Assembly: GCF_000013565.1 (NCBI RefSeq)
Contig: NC_007802.1
Location: 2,728,001 to 2,792,000, forward strand
DNA from: Jannaschia sp. CCS1
Lineage (GTDB): Bacteria; Pseudomonadota; Alphaproteobacteria; Rhodobacterales; Rhodobacteraceae
DNA length: 64,000 nt
Direction of reading: 5' to 3'
The stretch's first letter is position 1. Every line of letters starts with the position of its first letter. The notes under the pieces are model-generated. The model made no database searches. It had not been told where the DNA came from and was given only the letters and a program-made list of their open reading frames with translations. The position numbers were made by a program, and so were the translations under genes. Below are positions 28,226-37,568 of this stretch, piece by piece.

Positions 28226-28306
28226 CGGCCCCAAGATCCATTTGATGTGGCGCCCGCGCCTTCGGCTTGGGCGCGGTGGCAGCTGCGCGGCGCAAAGGAG
28301 ATCCGC

Positions 28307-30109
28307 ATGTTTCAGACCTTCACCGCGGCAACACGGCCCGACGATGGGCCACCTCGGTTGGCCGCCCTGCGGGCGCACCTGAAGTCCGAGGGACTAGATG
28401 GGTTTCTGGTGCCCCGCGCGGACGCCCATCAGGGCGAGTATGTCGCCGATTGCGATGCGCGGCTGGCGTGGTTGACGGGCTTCACCGGGTCGGCCGGGTT
28501 CGCGGCGATCCTTCCCGATGTGGCGGGCGTCTTCGTGGATGGACGCTACCGCGTGCAGGTCCGCGCGCAGGTGGCCGACGTCTTCACACCCGTGCACTGG
28601 CCGGAAACCCAGTTGGCCGACTGGTTGATCGACGCCCTGCCCCAAGGTGGCAAGGTTGGGTTCGACCCCTGGCTGCACACGGTTGATGAAATCGCGCGCC
28701 TGGAGGCTGCCGTGGAGTCGCATCAGATCAGCCTTACACCCGTGGGCAATGCCGTGGATGCGATTTGGGCGAATCGGCCACCGCGCCCGGACGCACCCGC
28801 GCGGACCTATCCTGACGCGCGCGCCGGAGCGTCCAGCGCCAGCAAACGCGCTGATGTGGCTGAGATCTTGGCAGAGAAGCAGCAGGCCGCTGCTGTCCTG
28901 ACATTGCCGGACTCGATCAACTGGCTGCTCAACCTGCGCGGCGGGGATCTGCCACATCTGCCGGTGGTGCAGGCCTTTGCGATCATCCGCGCCTCAGGTG
29001 CCGTGGCTGTATTCACCGACCCCGCTAAGTTCGATCAGATAGACCTTGGCCCGGACGTCACAATCGCCCCGTGGGAGGCCTTTGAGCCCGCCCTGGCTGA
29101 CCTCAAGGGCCCTGTCCGTCTGGATCCGGCCACTGCGCCCGATGCGGTCAGGCGGGCTCTGGAGCATGCTGGAGCAGAGATCGTCCGCGCGACTGACCCT
29201 TGCCTGCTACCAAAAGCGCGCAAGAATGCGGCAGAGATCGCGGGCACCACGCAGGCGCACCTGCGCGACGGGGTAGCTTTTGCGCGGTTCCTCCACTGGT
29301 TCGATGAGACCGCGCCAAGGGGCGGGCTGACCGAAATCGACGTCGCCCAACAACTGGAAGCCTTCCGCGCCGAGACCGGAGCGCTCAGGGATATCTCCTT
29401 CGACACAATCGCCGGTGCCGGGCCCAATGGCGCGATTGTTCACTACCGCGTCACGGATGAGACGAATGCGCCCGTTCTTCCCGGTCAGCTATTCCTGATC
29501 GACAGCGGCGGGCAGTATGAAGATGGCACGACCGACATCACCCGCACGCTGCCGGTCGGCACGTCCGACGCGGAGGCGCGCGACTGCTTCACGCTGGTTC
29601 TGCAAGGGATGATCGCCGTCCATCGTGCCCGCTTTCCGAAAGGGGTTGCGGGGATGCATCTGGATGCGTTGGCCCGCGCGCCACTTTGGGCGACCGGTCG
29701 GGACTATGACCACGGCACGGGGCACGGCGTGGGTGTCTACCTCAGCGTCCATGAAGGGCCGCAAAGCCTGTCGCGCCGGGGGAAAGTGCCGCTGGAGCGC
29801 GGGATGATCCTGTCTAACGAGCCGGGATATTACCGCGAAGGGGCCTTTGGCATTCGGATCGAGAACCTGATCCATGTTGTCGATGCGCCCGAGGGGGCCG
29901 ACGCGCATCGCGAGATGCTGGCCTTCGAAACGCTGACACTCGCGCCCATTGACCGCCGCCTGATCGTCGTCGACATGTTGAGCCCGGCAGAGCGGGCTTG
30001 GCTCAATGGCTACCACGCCGAGGTTCTCGCAAAGATCGCCCCGCTGCTGGAGGCAGACGGCCATACCGATACGGCGGATTGGCTTACGCAGGCCTGCACA
30101 CCGATCTGA
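28307..30109 (+). CDS. Xaa-Pro aminopeptidase (M24B family)
   Basis: The 600-residue protein has two creatinase-like N-terminal domains (about 20-300) and a C-terminal pita-bread peptidase. Metal ligands are visible: two Asp in IDSGGQYEDGTTDITRT, His in GTGHGVGVYLSVHEGPQ, and Glu in LSNEPGYY and GIRIENL. It removes an N-terminal residue preceding proline from peptides, in the cytoplasm. ATG 28307 has AAAGGAG six bases upstream. The length matches the larger eukaryote-like aminopeptidase P branch rather than the 440-residue E. coli PepP. Confidence 0.93.
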   Translation: MFQTFTAATRPDDGPPRLAALRAHLKSEGLDGFLVPRADAHQGEYVADCDARLAWLTGFTGSAGFAAILPDVAGVFVDGRYRVQVRAQVADVFTPVHWPETQLADWLIDALPQGGKVGFDPWLHTVDEIARLEAAVESHQISLTPVGNAVDAIWANRPPRPDAPARTYPDARAGASSASKRADVAEILAEKQQAAAVLTLPDSINWLLNLRGGDLPHLPVVQAFAIIRASGAVAVFTDPAKFDQIDLGPDVTIAPWEAFEPALADLKGPVRLDPATAPDAVRRALEHAGAEIVRATDPCLLPKARKNAAEIAGTTQAHLRDGVAFARFLHWFDETAPRGGLTEIDVAQQLEAFRAETGALRDISFDTIAGAGPNGAIVHYRVTDETNAPVLPGQLFLIDSGGQYEDGTTDITRTLPVGTSDAEARDCFTLVLQGMIAVHRARFPKGVAGMHLDALARAPLWATGRDYDHGTGHGVGVYLSVHEGPQSLSRRGKVPLERGMILSNEPGYYREGAFGIRIENLIHVVDAPEGADAHREMLAFETLTLAPIDRRLIVVDMLSPAERAWLNGYHAEVLAKIAPLLEADGHTDTADWLTQACTPI

Positions 30110-30227
30110 GCGCCCCGATAGACAAGCGACATCAGACGTCTGTGGGACGTGCAACACCGGCGCACCTTGTGCCTGGAACACTGCGCAGGGTACATAACGC
30201 GCATACACAAATTTTGGGGGACTACTT

Positions 30228-30569
30228 ATGGCCGATCATATCTCGATCCGCACCGCATCGGGAACTTGGGTGGTTCGCGCCAGTGGTGCCGTTCTGGGCG
30301 AAAGCGCGAATGCGCTGGAGCTGACCGAAGGCTCCTCTGCCCCGGTCATCTACTTCCCGCGCAGCGACATCGCCATGAGTTTTCTGGAGAAAACGACATC
30401 AACCACACGCTGTCCGTACAAGGGCACGGCCACGTATTTCACGGTCTCCGGCCCCGATGGAGAGAGTGTCGACGCGGCATGGAGCTATGAGGATCCAAAC
30501 GCCGACGTCAGCGCAATCGCCGGACACATTGCCTTCTACACCGATCGGGTTACGGTCGAGAAACTGTAG
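30228..30569 (+). CDS. DUF427 domain protein
   Basis: The 113-residue protein covers a full DUF427 domain: an N-terminal beta part (IRTASGTWVVRASGAVLGES), the motif CPYKGTATYF, and AAWSYEDPNADVSAIAGHIAFY. The family is common in bacteria and its biochemical role is not established. It is preceded by a promoter-sized gap of 118 bp and converges with the next gene at a gap of 10 bp. Confidence 0.88.
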   Translation: MADHISIRTASGTWVVRASGAVLGESANALELTEGSSAPVIYFPRSDIAMSFLEKTTSTTRCPYKGTATYFTVSGPDGESVDAAWSYEDPNADVSAIAGHIAFYTDRVTVEKL

Positions 30570-30579
30570 GCGTCGGGGC

Positions 30580-31647
30580 CTACCGGTTCAGCAGGAACCC
30601 GAGGCGACCGCCGTTCAAGGCATCCAGGAAGACCTCATAGGCCGCGTTGGTGGCTGCGCCATCGTCGCCCCAATCGCTGCGCATTGTCACAGTGATGGAG
30701 CCCCCGCCGGATGTGATCTCGGGCTCGGCCGGGGATGGCAGCGTGCTGAGGATCGGCCAGGCGTCTCGCAATCGGGCGGCGAGGGCGTCGGCGTCCACAC
30801 CATCGGCGAGCGCGAGGACCATGGCCGCGCCCTCCGTCTCGCGGTTGGCGTAATCGGCCAGGGCCAACGCCTCCACGGGGCCGGTTTCGGCCCCCGCAAT
30901 CGGCACCACCGCTCCGTTGCGCAACCAACACCGCACAGAGACGAGACCGCCAAGATTGCCCACCCGAAGCAAACCGCCCAACACCACCTGCGCATCAGCC
31001 CGGGCGGCCACGTTGGGACCGGAGGGCGCACGGGCCGCGTCAAGCGCACCCCATCCCGTGGCCCAGGTCGCGCGGTTGCCCTCAAACACGATCCGCATCG
31101 GCAGGCCCATGTCGCCGCCAAACGGATTGGCCGGATCGACACGGGCCGGGTCAGGCGCGTAGTCGGCATCGCCAAGCCACATCACCGGCGCACCGCCGCG
31201 CTGATCCTCGATAAATCCGTTGGAAAATAATGCGCCCCGCAGACGCATTTCACTGTCGGGGAAGATGTCCATGCCACCCACGCGGACCGGGCCTTGCGCC
31301 ACTTCCCAGGTCTGCACCCAGTCAAGCGCGGTCAGTCCGACCGCCGCGCGGATCGCCGCGTCCGGCGTGCCGTCGATGATATCGCGCTGCATTGGCGGGG
31401 CAGAGCGCAATGCCGCAAAGCGGTTGGGTGTGTTGGGGTTGCGCCCGGCCTGGGCCCCGCGCACGGCGATCCAGCGCACCGCGTCGCCGTTGCCGAAGCC
31501 CGCGACGATTGCCCCCTCCCCCCCAACGAAGACCGATTGCGGCACGCCAGACAGGATGGTTTGCAACCGCCCCGCCGCCCCTTGGGCCAGTGACATTTGC
31601 GTGCTGAGCGCCAACACGGTGAGAGCTGAGAGAATCCTTAGTATCAT
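30580..31647 (-). CDS. Secreted protein of unknown function
   Basis: About 355 residues from ATG 31647, with a signal peptide (ILRILSALTVLALSTQMSLA|QG). The mature sequence is rich in Gly, Ala and Trp with no recognised domain; segments such as GAIVAGFGNGDAVRWIAVRG and VVLGGLLRVGNLGGLVSVRC suggest beta structure. It follows the CLC gene on the same strand by 73 bp, so it may share its transcript. A longer reading to 31719 would lose the clean signal peptide. Confidence 0.75.
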   Translation of the reverse strand: MILRILSALTVLALSTQMSLAQGAAGRLQTILSGVPQSVFVGGEGAIVAGFGNGDAVRWIAVRGAQAGRNPNTPNRFAALRSAPPMQRDIIDGTPDAAIRAAVGLTALDWVQTWEVAQGPVRVGGMDIFPDSEMRLRGALFSNGFIEDQRGGAPVMWLGDADYAPDPARVDPANPFGGDMGLPMRIVFEGNRATWATGWGALDAARAPSGPNVAARADAQVVLGGLLRVGNLGGLVSVRCWLRNGAVVPIAGAETGPVEALALADYANRETEGAAMVLALADGVDADALAARLRDAWPILSTLPSPAEPEITSGGGSITVTMRSDWGDDGAATNAAYEVFLDALNGGRLGFLLNR

Positions 31648-31720
31648 GGGGTTAACAATGCCGCTCCAAGCCGCTTTCGCCAAAGAAAATTTCTGCGTTT
31701 CTGGCCGCAGCGGACACAAA

Positions 31721-33409
31721 TTAGCTGTGTTCCTCCGCTGCCGTCGCGGCCAGAGCCTTGTTGTAGGCCTTCAGCGCGTCAACATGGAACAATGCCCCCT
31801 CCAGCGCTGGCGGGCCACCGGAGGGTGAGAGTTGCACGACAGGTACGAAATCCAACCCCGTCCGCTCGAATATCGGCAAGGCCCGTTCCAGCGTGGCATT
31901 GGTGTCGGTGAAAATTCCCTGCTCGATCAGGGTCAGAAGCCGCTCCTCCGGCGCCGAGTCCTCGTGGGTCATCGGTCGCATCACCCGCCCCACCCGGAAC
32001 ATCGCCAGAAGGTAGGCCTGCGGCCCCGCGGCCAGGTGGATGTTCCGCCGTTCCAATTGCGTCAGGAAGAAGCTCCGGTGCACCATTTTGGATGAGATCG
32101 CGGTAGACATCGACACGGCCACCATCACCGCCAGGCCTGTCTGCCAGTCGCCGGTCAGCTCAAACACGATCAGCGTGGTGGAGATCGGCGCGCCCAGAAC
32201 CGCCGCCGCAACGGCCCCCATGCCCGCAAGCGCATAGAGCGTCTCGGAGCCTGAAACGTCCGGGAAGATCCCCGTGGCCACCAGGCCAAACGCCAGACCG
32301 GTGATCGCGCCAATCATCAACGATGGGGAGAACACCCCGCCCCCCATCCGTCCCGCGACAGTGATTGCAGTCGCGACAGCCTTGAGGATCGCGAAGATGA
32401 TCGCCTCCCAAAGCAAAAGTTCCCCCGTGAGGGCTGCAGAGGTCGTCTCATAGCCGACCCCGATGATATGCGGAAAAAAGATCGCGAGGCTGCCCAGAAG
32501 CACACCGGCAACAGCGGGGCGCAGGTAGCGCGGCAGCTTAATGCGGTTCTGTAGCGATGTGCCCAGGTCCTCTGCCCAGAAGGTGCCACGCATGAACAGG
32601 ACCGCAACAAAACCACACAGGATGCCAAGAATCAGGAAGGCGGGAAGTTCCACGTAGAAGCGCAGCATCCCATCGCCGGACAGCGCGAATTCGGTGACGT
32701 CGCCAAATTCCAGCCGGTTGATGACAGTCCCCGCGGCGCTGGCGATGACGATGGGGGCGAAGGCGTGCACGGCGAAGTGGCGCAGCACGACCTCAAGGGC
32801 GAAGATCGCGCCCGCAATCGGTGCGTTGAAACTGGCAGAGACGGCCGCCGCCACGGCACATCCCAAAAGGTCCCGGCCGGTAATACCGTCGGCGTTGATC
32901 CAGCGGGAGATCTTCGATGAGATCACGGCCGCCAGATGCACGACCGGCCCTTCGCGTCCCGTCGAGCCACCCGAACCGAGGGTAATCAGGGAGGCCAGCG
33001 CCGAGGCGAGGCCCGCCCGTCCTTCAACCCGCCCCTCATTCAGGGCCGCGCCTTCGATGACATCCGCAACCGATCGCACGCGCCCATCGGGTGTGAACTT
33101 GTGCAAGATCGCGCCCACGACCAGCCCGCCCCCGATGGGGATGATCAGGATCATCCACCACGGCAGGCTTTCGGCGAAGCTGTGCAACATCCGGACGTCG
33201 TCGACACCATAAAGCGTTTCCTGCAACCAGCTGACCCCCTTGCGGAATCCCAATGCTGTGAAGCCTGCTGCCACGCCGATAAACAACGCGATCAGCCAGA
33301 ACTGGAACTGGCTCGGCCCCTTCTCCAGCAGAAGGGACCAGCCCCCGCGCATCCCCAAAGCGGCCCGGTGGGCTTGGTGTTGGATGAAACCGCGCGGATC
33401 AAATGCCAC
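31721..33409 (-). CDS. CLC-family chloride transporter/channel with CBS region
   Basis: The 562-residue protein has the CLC fold: the gating-glutamate motif GSGGSTGREGPVVH (E153), FNAPIAGAIFALEVVL, GRMGGGVFSPSLMIGA and the late GAPISTTLIVFELTGDW. The C-terminal ~110 residues (MRPMTHEDSAPEERLLTLIE) are a CBS-like pair. It moves chloride across the inner membrane. Three positions depart from the E. coli exchanger: the proton-path Glu203 aligns with V207, GSGIP with RSVAD, and Tyr445 with Phe. This suggests altered or absent proton coupling. ATG 33409 is the family-like start. Confidence 0.92.
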   Translation of the reverse strand: MAFDPRGFIQHQAHRAALGMRGGWSLLLEKGPSQFQFWLIALFIGVAAGFTALGFRKGVSWLQETLYGVDDVRMLHSFAESLPWWMILIIPIGGGLVVGAILHKFTPDGRVRSVADVIEGAALNEGRVEGRAGLASALASLITLGSGGSTGREGPVVHLAAVISSKISRWINADGITGRDLLGCAVAAAVSASFNAPIAGAIFALEVVLRHFAVHAFAPIVIASAAGTVINRLEFGDVTEFALSGDGMLRFYVELPAFLILGILCGFVAVLFMRGTFWAEDLGTSLQNRIKLPRYLRPAVAGVLLGSLAIFFPHIIGVGYETTSAALTGELLLWEAIIFAILKAVATAITVAGRMGGGVFSPSLMIGAITGLAFGLVATGIFPDVSGSETLYALAGMGAVAAAVLGAPISTTLIVFELTGDWQTGLAVMVAVSMSTAISSKMVHRSFFLTQLERRNIHLAAGPQAYLLAMFRVGRVMRPMTHEDSAPEERLLTLIEQGIFTDTNATLERALPIFERTGLDFVPVVQLSPSGGPPALEGALFHVDALKAYNKALAATAAEEHS

Positions 33410-33607
33410 GGGAGGGGCTCACTTTCTGGCACGCGGGCTCGGGGCAACGGTTGAGAGGTCGGGCACCGCGCGGCCGTCCCTCTCCATGATCGGAACTCTG
33501 CCAAAACGGTAGACAAAGCCCAAGGCTTTGAAAAGCCGCTGCCTTTGCAATTGACTGCTTTCAGTTGAATTCGGTGCGCTTCCGGCGCTGTCGGACCAGG
33601 GCGCGGC

Positions 33608-35257
33608 CTATCCCTTCAACAATTCCCGTGCGGCATCGCGCGCCGCGTCGGTGATCGTGTCGCCCGCAACCATCCGGGCGACCTCATCCACGCGCTCCTG
33701 TTCGGACAGGGCTTTGACCCTGCTAAAGGTGACACCCTTCTCAACCGATTTCGCCACTTGCCAGTGGTGGGCACCGAGGGCTGCGACCTGGGGCGAATGC
33801 GTCACGACCAGCACCTGGCCGCCATCAGCCAAGGCCGACAACCGCCGACCTACAGCATCCGCCGTGGCTCCGCCGACACCGCGGTCGATCTCATCAAAGA
33901 TCATCGTCAAACCGGCGGCATCAGACGTCAGACACACCTTCAGCGCCAACAGAAAGCGTGACAATTCCCCGCCGGAGGCAATGCGATTGAGCGGCCCGGA
34001 GGGCGCGCCGGGGTTGGTCGCGACCGTGAAGGTGATCGCATCGACCCCGTCGGGTCCGGCTGGCGCCTCGTCCCGACGGGTCTCGAACACGGCGCGGTCC
34101 ATCTTCAACGGGGCCAGTTCCGCCCCCATGGCGCGGTCGAGCCGTGTCGCCGCCTTCGCGCGGGCGGCGGTGAGCTTCTCCGCCGCGCCCCTGTAAGCCG
34201 CATCCGCCGCATCGCGCGCCTTAATCAGCTCCGCAATCTCGGTCTCTCCGCCGTCCAATGCAGCCAACCGGGCAGACAACGTCTCCGCCAGTCCGGCCAG
34301 ATCATCGGCCAGCACATTGTGCTTGCGCGCAAGGCCCCGTAGCGCGAAGAGCCGCTCTTCCGTCATCTCCAGCTCGGACGGGTTGAACTCTAAACGCTCC
34401 GCAAAACTGGCGATCCCGGCTTGCGCCTCGCCCAGTTCCACCAACGCGCGCTCCAATGCGGCCATGGGCAATTCCAAGCGCCCCTCCGCGTGTTCCACCA
34501 CGCCGTCAAGCCAGCGACCCGCATCACTCATCGCGCCTTCGGCCCCGTTCAACCCCAGCGCAGTGACCGCCTGCGCCACATCCTCGCGCATCTTCTCCGC
34601 CGCCTGCATCAGCCGACGCTTGGCATCCAGATCCGCTTCTTCGCCGGGCTCGGGCGCGAGCTTGCTCAGTTCTGCCACGGAATGACGCAGGAAATCCTCT
34701 TCCTCCCGCATCTCCGCCAGCCGCACCTCGGCCGTGGCCAAGGCTTTACTGGCGGCCGACTTTGTGCGCCAAGCCGTTGAGACTGCGGCACGCAAACCGT
34801 TCAGCCCGCCGAAATCATCCAGCATCGTGCGGTGGTTTTTGGGATCCAACAGGCCCCTGTCATCTTGCTGCCCATGCAATTCGACCAACACATCTGAAAG
34901 GGCGCGCAAAACCTCGCCACTGACGCGCCGGTCATTGACCCAAGCGGTCTTGCGCCCCTCAGGCGTGTTGATGCGGCGCAGGATCAGCTCGTCCGAGATC
35001 GGAAGGCCCGCCTCCTCCAGAACGACCAAAGCGGGATGATCGTCGGGCAGGTCGAACTCTGCCACCACCTCTCCCTGCGCCGCACCTGCGCGGACAAGAT
35101 CAGCGCGCCCGCGCCAGCCAAGCACGAAGCCGAGGCTATCGAGAAGGATGGATTTGCCTGCGCCCGTTTCCCCGGTCAACACATTGAGCCCGGGCTGGAA
35201 TGCAAGTTCCAGCCGGTCAATGATCAACATGTCGCGGATATCGAGATGACGCAGCAT
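33608..35257 (-). CDS. recN: DNA repair protein RecN
   Basis: The 549-residue SMC-like ATPase opens with LRHLDIRDMLIIDRLELAF and Walker A GETGAGKSILLDSL, has a long coiled coil in the middle (about 150-360), and ends with the ABC signature region NRIASGGELSRFLLALK and Walker B LTMIFDEIDRGVGG. It acts in recombinational repair of double-strand breaks. It follows bamD at 53 bp, a frequent alphaproteobacterial neighbour. No LexA-type operator was recognised in that short gap, though I could not search systematically. Confidence 0.96.
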   Translation of the reverse strand: MLRHLDIRDMLIIDRLELAFQPGLNVLTGETGAGKSILLDSLGFVLGWRGRADLVRAGAAQGEVVAEFDLPDDHPALVVLEEAGLPISDELILRRINTPEGRKTAWVNDRRVSGEVLRALSDVLVELHGQQDDRGLLDPKNHRTMLDDFGGLNGLRAAVSTAWRTKSAASKALATAEVRLAEMREEEDFLRHSVAELSKLAPEPGEEADLDAKRRLMQAAEKMREDVAQAVTALGLNGAEGAMSDAGRWLDGVVEHAEGRLELPMAALERALVELGEAQAGIASFAERLEFNPSELEMTEERLFALRGLARKHNVLADDLAGLAETLSARLAALDGGETEIAELIKARDAADAAYRGAAEKLTAARAKAATRLDRAMGAELAPLKMDRAVFETRRDEAPAGPDGVDAITFTVATNPGAPSGPLNRIASGGELSRFLLALKVCLTSDAAGLTMIFDEIDRGVGGATADAVGRRLSALADGGQVLVVTHSPQVAALGAHHWQVAKSVEKGVTFSRVKALSEQERVDEVARMVAGDTITDAARDAARELLKG

Positions 35258-35310
35258 AGATCGTGTGTTGCCTAACCCGGCACTGCGGTCAAGAGGGGCT
35301 GACTAAGCGC

Positions 35311-36219
35311 CTACAGCCAGTCGCCCCGCACCGTTTGCTGCCAGACTTCCCGCAACCAGTTTTCACCGGCGGCCTCCAGCGACAGGCCCTGCCCCGTCAA
35401 TTGACGGAAGGCATCATCGTAGAAGGGTGAGGACTGGAAGTTGTAGCCCAGGATCGCGCCGGCTGTCTGCGCCTCATCGGTCAGACCGAGGGCCAGATAC
35501 GCCTCAACCAGCCGCAACAGCGCCTCGGGCGTATGGCTCGTGGTCTGAAATTCTTCAACGACAACGCGGAAGCGGTTGATGGCGGAGGTGTAATGCTCCC
35601 GACGCAGATAATAGCGCCCGACTTCCATTTCCTTGCCCGCCAGATGGTCAAAGGCGAGGTCGAACCGCAAGATCGCATCCTGGACGTAGTCGCTGTCGGG
35701 ATAGCGTTCGATCACCACCCGCAGGGCCTGCAACGCCTGGAAGGTCACGCCCTGGTCGCGGCCAACCTGATCGATCTGATCATAGTAGCTGAGCGCCAGA
35801 AGATATTGCGCATAGGCCGCGTCTTCATTGCCGGGGTAGAAATCAAGATAGCGTTGGGCGGCGACGCGCGCGGCCTCATAATCGCCATCCTCGTGGTAGG
35901 CGAACGCCGCCATGATCAACGCACGCTCGGCCCAGGCCGAATAGGGGTGCAGACGCTCCACTTCGATGAACAGCTCGGCGGCATTGTCGGCGCGACCGCG
36001 CTCCAGCTCAAACTCGGCCTGCTGGTAGATTGTCTCGGCATCCAGCTGCTCCAGAGGCACATTGGCGTTGCGCCCGGCAAAGAAGCCACCGCCTCCACCA
36101 CCGCTGAACAAACCGGTTCCGAGAAGGCCACCATTGCCTCCGCCGCCACCGCCGCAGCCCGCAAGGACCAAAGTCAGCCCGAGGGCCGCACCGGAAAGAC
36201 GAACGCGGTTGATGGTCAT
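35311..36219 (-). CDS. bamD: Outer membrane assembly lipoprotein BamD
   Basis: The 302-residue lipoprotein starts TINRVRLSGAALGLTLVLAG with lipobox LAGC. It then has an unusual poly-Gly linker between residues ~20 and 50, followed by TPR repeats (IYQQAEFELERGRADNAAEL, AAFAYHEDGDYEAARVAAQR, RYYLRREHYTSAINRFRVVV). BamD is the essential TPR partner of BamA in folding outer membrane beta-barrel proteins. ATG 36219 gives a proper lipoprotein signal; the longer reading to 36309 does not. It lies between lpxC and recN on the same strand. Confidence 0.95.
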   Translation of the reverse strand: MTINRVRLSGAALGLTLVLAGCGGGGGGNGGLLGTGLFSGGGGGGFFAGRNANVPLEQLDAETIYQQAEFELERGRADNAAELFIEVERLHPYSAWAERALIMAAFAYHEDGDYEAARVAAQRYLDFYPGNEDAAYAQYLLALSYYDQIDQVGRDQGVTFQALQALRVVIERYPDSDYVQDAILRFDLAFDHLAGKEMEVGRYYLRREHYTSAINRFRVVVEEFQTTSHTPEALLRLVEAYLALGLTDEAQTAGAILGYNFQSSPFYDDAFRQLTGQGLSLEAAGENWLREVWQQTVRGDWL

Positions 36220-36356
36220 ACAGATAGCCTCGAACCCAATACTCGGGACCCGGTCCGGATCCTCTTGGCACCGCTCTAGCACATTCCTTTTGCGGGCAAA
36301 ATCCCTCAACCGACGCAGATCGACACGGGCAACCTGATCGTGATCATCCAGCCACG

Positions 36357-37274
36357 TCAGGCCACGTAGGCGAGGTCGGCTGTTTTGACACCCACGCCCG
36401 GCAAGGCAGCGGCCTGATCATCGTTGCATTCCACCAGCCGCACAGCACCAGGGGTCGCGAACAGGGTCCGGAGAAGCTGGTTCGTGACCATATGCCCGGC
36501 CCGGAACCCGGTGTAGCAGCCAAGGATCGGAGCACCGGCCAGGGCCAAATCTCCCAACGCGTCCAGCATCTTATGGCGCACGGCCTCATCAGCGTGGCGG
36601 AAACCACCGGGGCTGAGGACGTCGTCGCCATCAACGACAACAGCGTTGTCATAGGTGCCGCCCAGGGCCAAGCCCGCTTCGTGCATCATCTCAACGTCCG
36701 AGCGGCGGCAGAAAGTACGGCTATCGCACAGCTCGCGCACGAAGCGCCCATTGGCGAGGTTGGCGATACGGCGCTGGTAGCCGATGGCCTTATCCGCAAA
36801 ATCGATCGTGTAATCCATCTCAAGGCTTTTGGACGGGCTAAGCTCCGCCCAGGCATCGCCATCTTCGGCGCGCACAGTCTTGCGGATTTCAAACGCATGG
36901 ATCGGGGCAGCCTGCCGCTGGATGCCAGCATCCAGGATCGCGCGCACGAATGGCGCGGCGGAGCCGTCCAGGATGGGCAACTCCGGCCCATCCACTTCGA
37001 TCAGGGCGTTGTGGATGCCAGAGCCAATCAGCGCAGCCATGATGTGTTCAATGGTGGACACCTCGGTCCCGTCTTCCGCCACCAATTTGGTGCAAAGCCG
37101 ACTTTGGGGCACGAGGTCATAGCGGGCGGGGATCATCGCGGCATCATCCAGATCAGTTCGACGGAACCAGATGCCAACATTGGCGGCTTGGGGCAAAATA
37201 CTGACGCGGGTCAACCGGCCCGTATGAAGGCCCACGCCCGTGAACGTTGCTGTCTTTCGAAGAGTTGCCTGCAT
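36357..37274 (-). CDS. lpxC: UDP-3-O-acyl-N-acetylglucosamine deacetylase
   Basis: The 305-residue zinc enzyme performs the committed step of lipid A synthesis. Family marks are the opening ATLRKTATFTGVGLHTGR, the zinc His in STIEHIMAAL, the segment VDGPELPILDGSAAPF, and MLDALGDLALAGAPILG followed by GFRAGHMVTNQLL with further zinc and catalytic residues. Its promoter must lie in the 294 bp after the ftsZ terminator. bamD follows after 137 bp. Confidence 0.97.
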   Translation of the reverse strand: MQATLRKTATFTGVGLHTGRLTRVSILPQAANVGIWFRRTDLDDAAMIPARYDLVPQSRLCTKLVAEDGTEVSTIEHIMAALIGSGIHNALIEVDGPELPILDGSAAPFVRAILDAGIQRQAAPIHAFEIRKTVRAEDGDAWAELSPSKSLEMDYTIDFADKAIGYQRRIANLANGRFVRELCDSRTFCRRSDVEMMHEAGLALGGTYDNAVVVDGDDVLSPGGFRHADEAVRHKMLDALGDLALAGAPILGCYTGFRAGHMVTNQLLRTLFATPGAVRLVECNDDQAAALPGVGVKTADLAYVA

Positions 37275-37512
37275 CGGTTCGCCTGCTTTCCTGTCCCGCC
37301 AGATCCCGCGGCCCCCATTGCGTGAGGGAACTCTGCCGGGACGCAGCCCATATCCTCAAACAATCGAGAAAAGGTTAAGGTTTTGCTGCATATGGGGGTA
37401 TCGGTGTGCTGCGCCAGGGGCAACTCAAGGTTTATGACGTGCTGCAACAAAGTCTTGAAGCGTTGGCAAGAAGTCGCCGATAGGGTGTGCGCCACCTGCC
37501 AAGTCTTTGCTA

Positions 37513-37547
37513 CAAAACAAAAAAAGACCGGCGCGGTGCCGGTCTTT
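37513..37547 (-). terminator. Rho-independent terminator of the dcw operon after ftsZ
   Basis: AAAGACCGGC (37523-37532) and GCCGGTCTTT (37538-37547) form a perfect 10-bp stem with a five-base loop. Read on the minus strand, the stem is followed by a T-rich run interrupted by single G. It starts about 20 bp past the ftsZ stop. Confidence 0.92.
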
Positions 37548-37568
37548 CCTGTCACAATGTGACCGCTA

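Noticed and set aside
28249-28280. Hairpin between cobT and aminopeptidase P as a terminator
   Set aside because: The CGCGCC/GGCGCG stem is short and no T-run follows.
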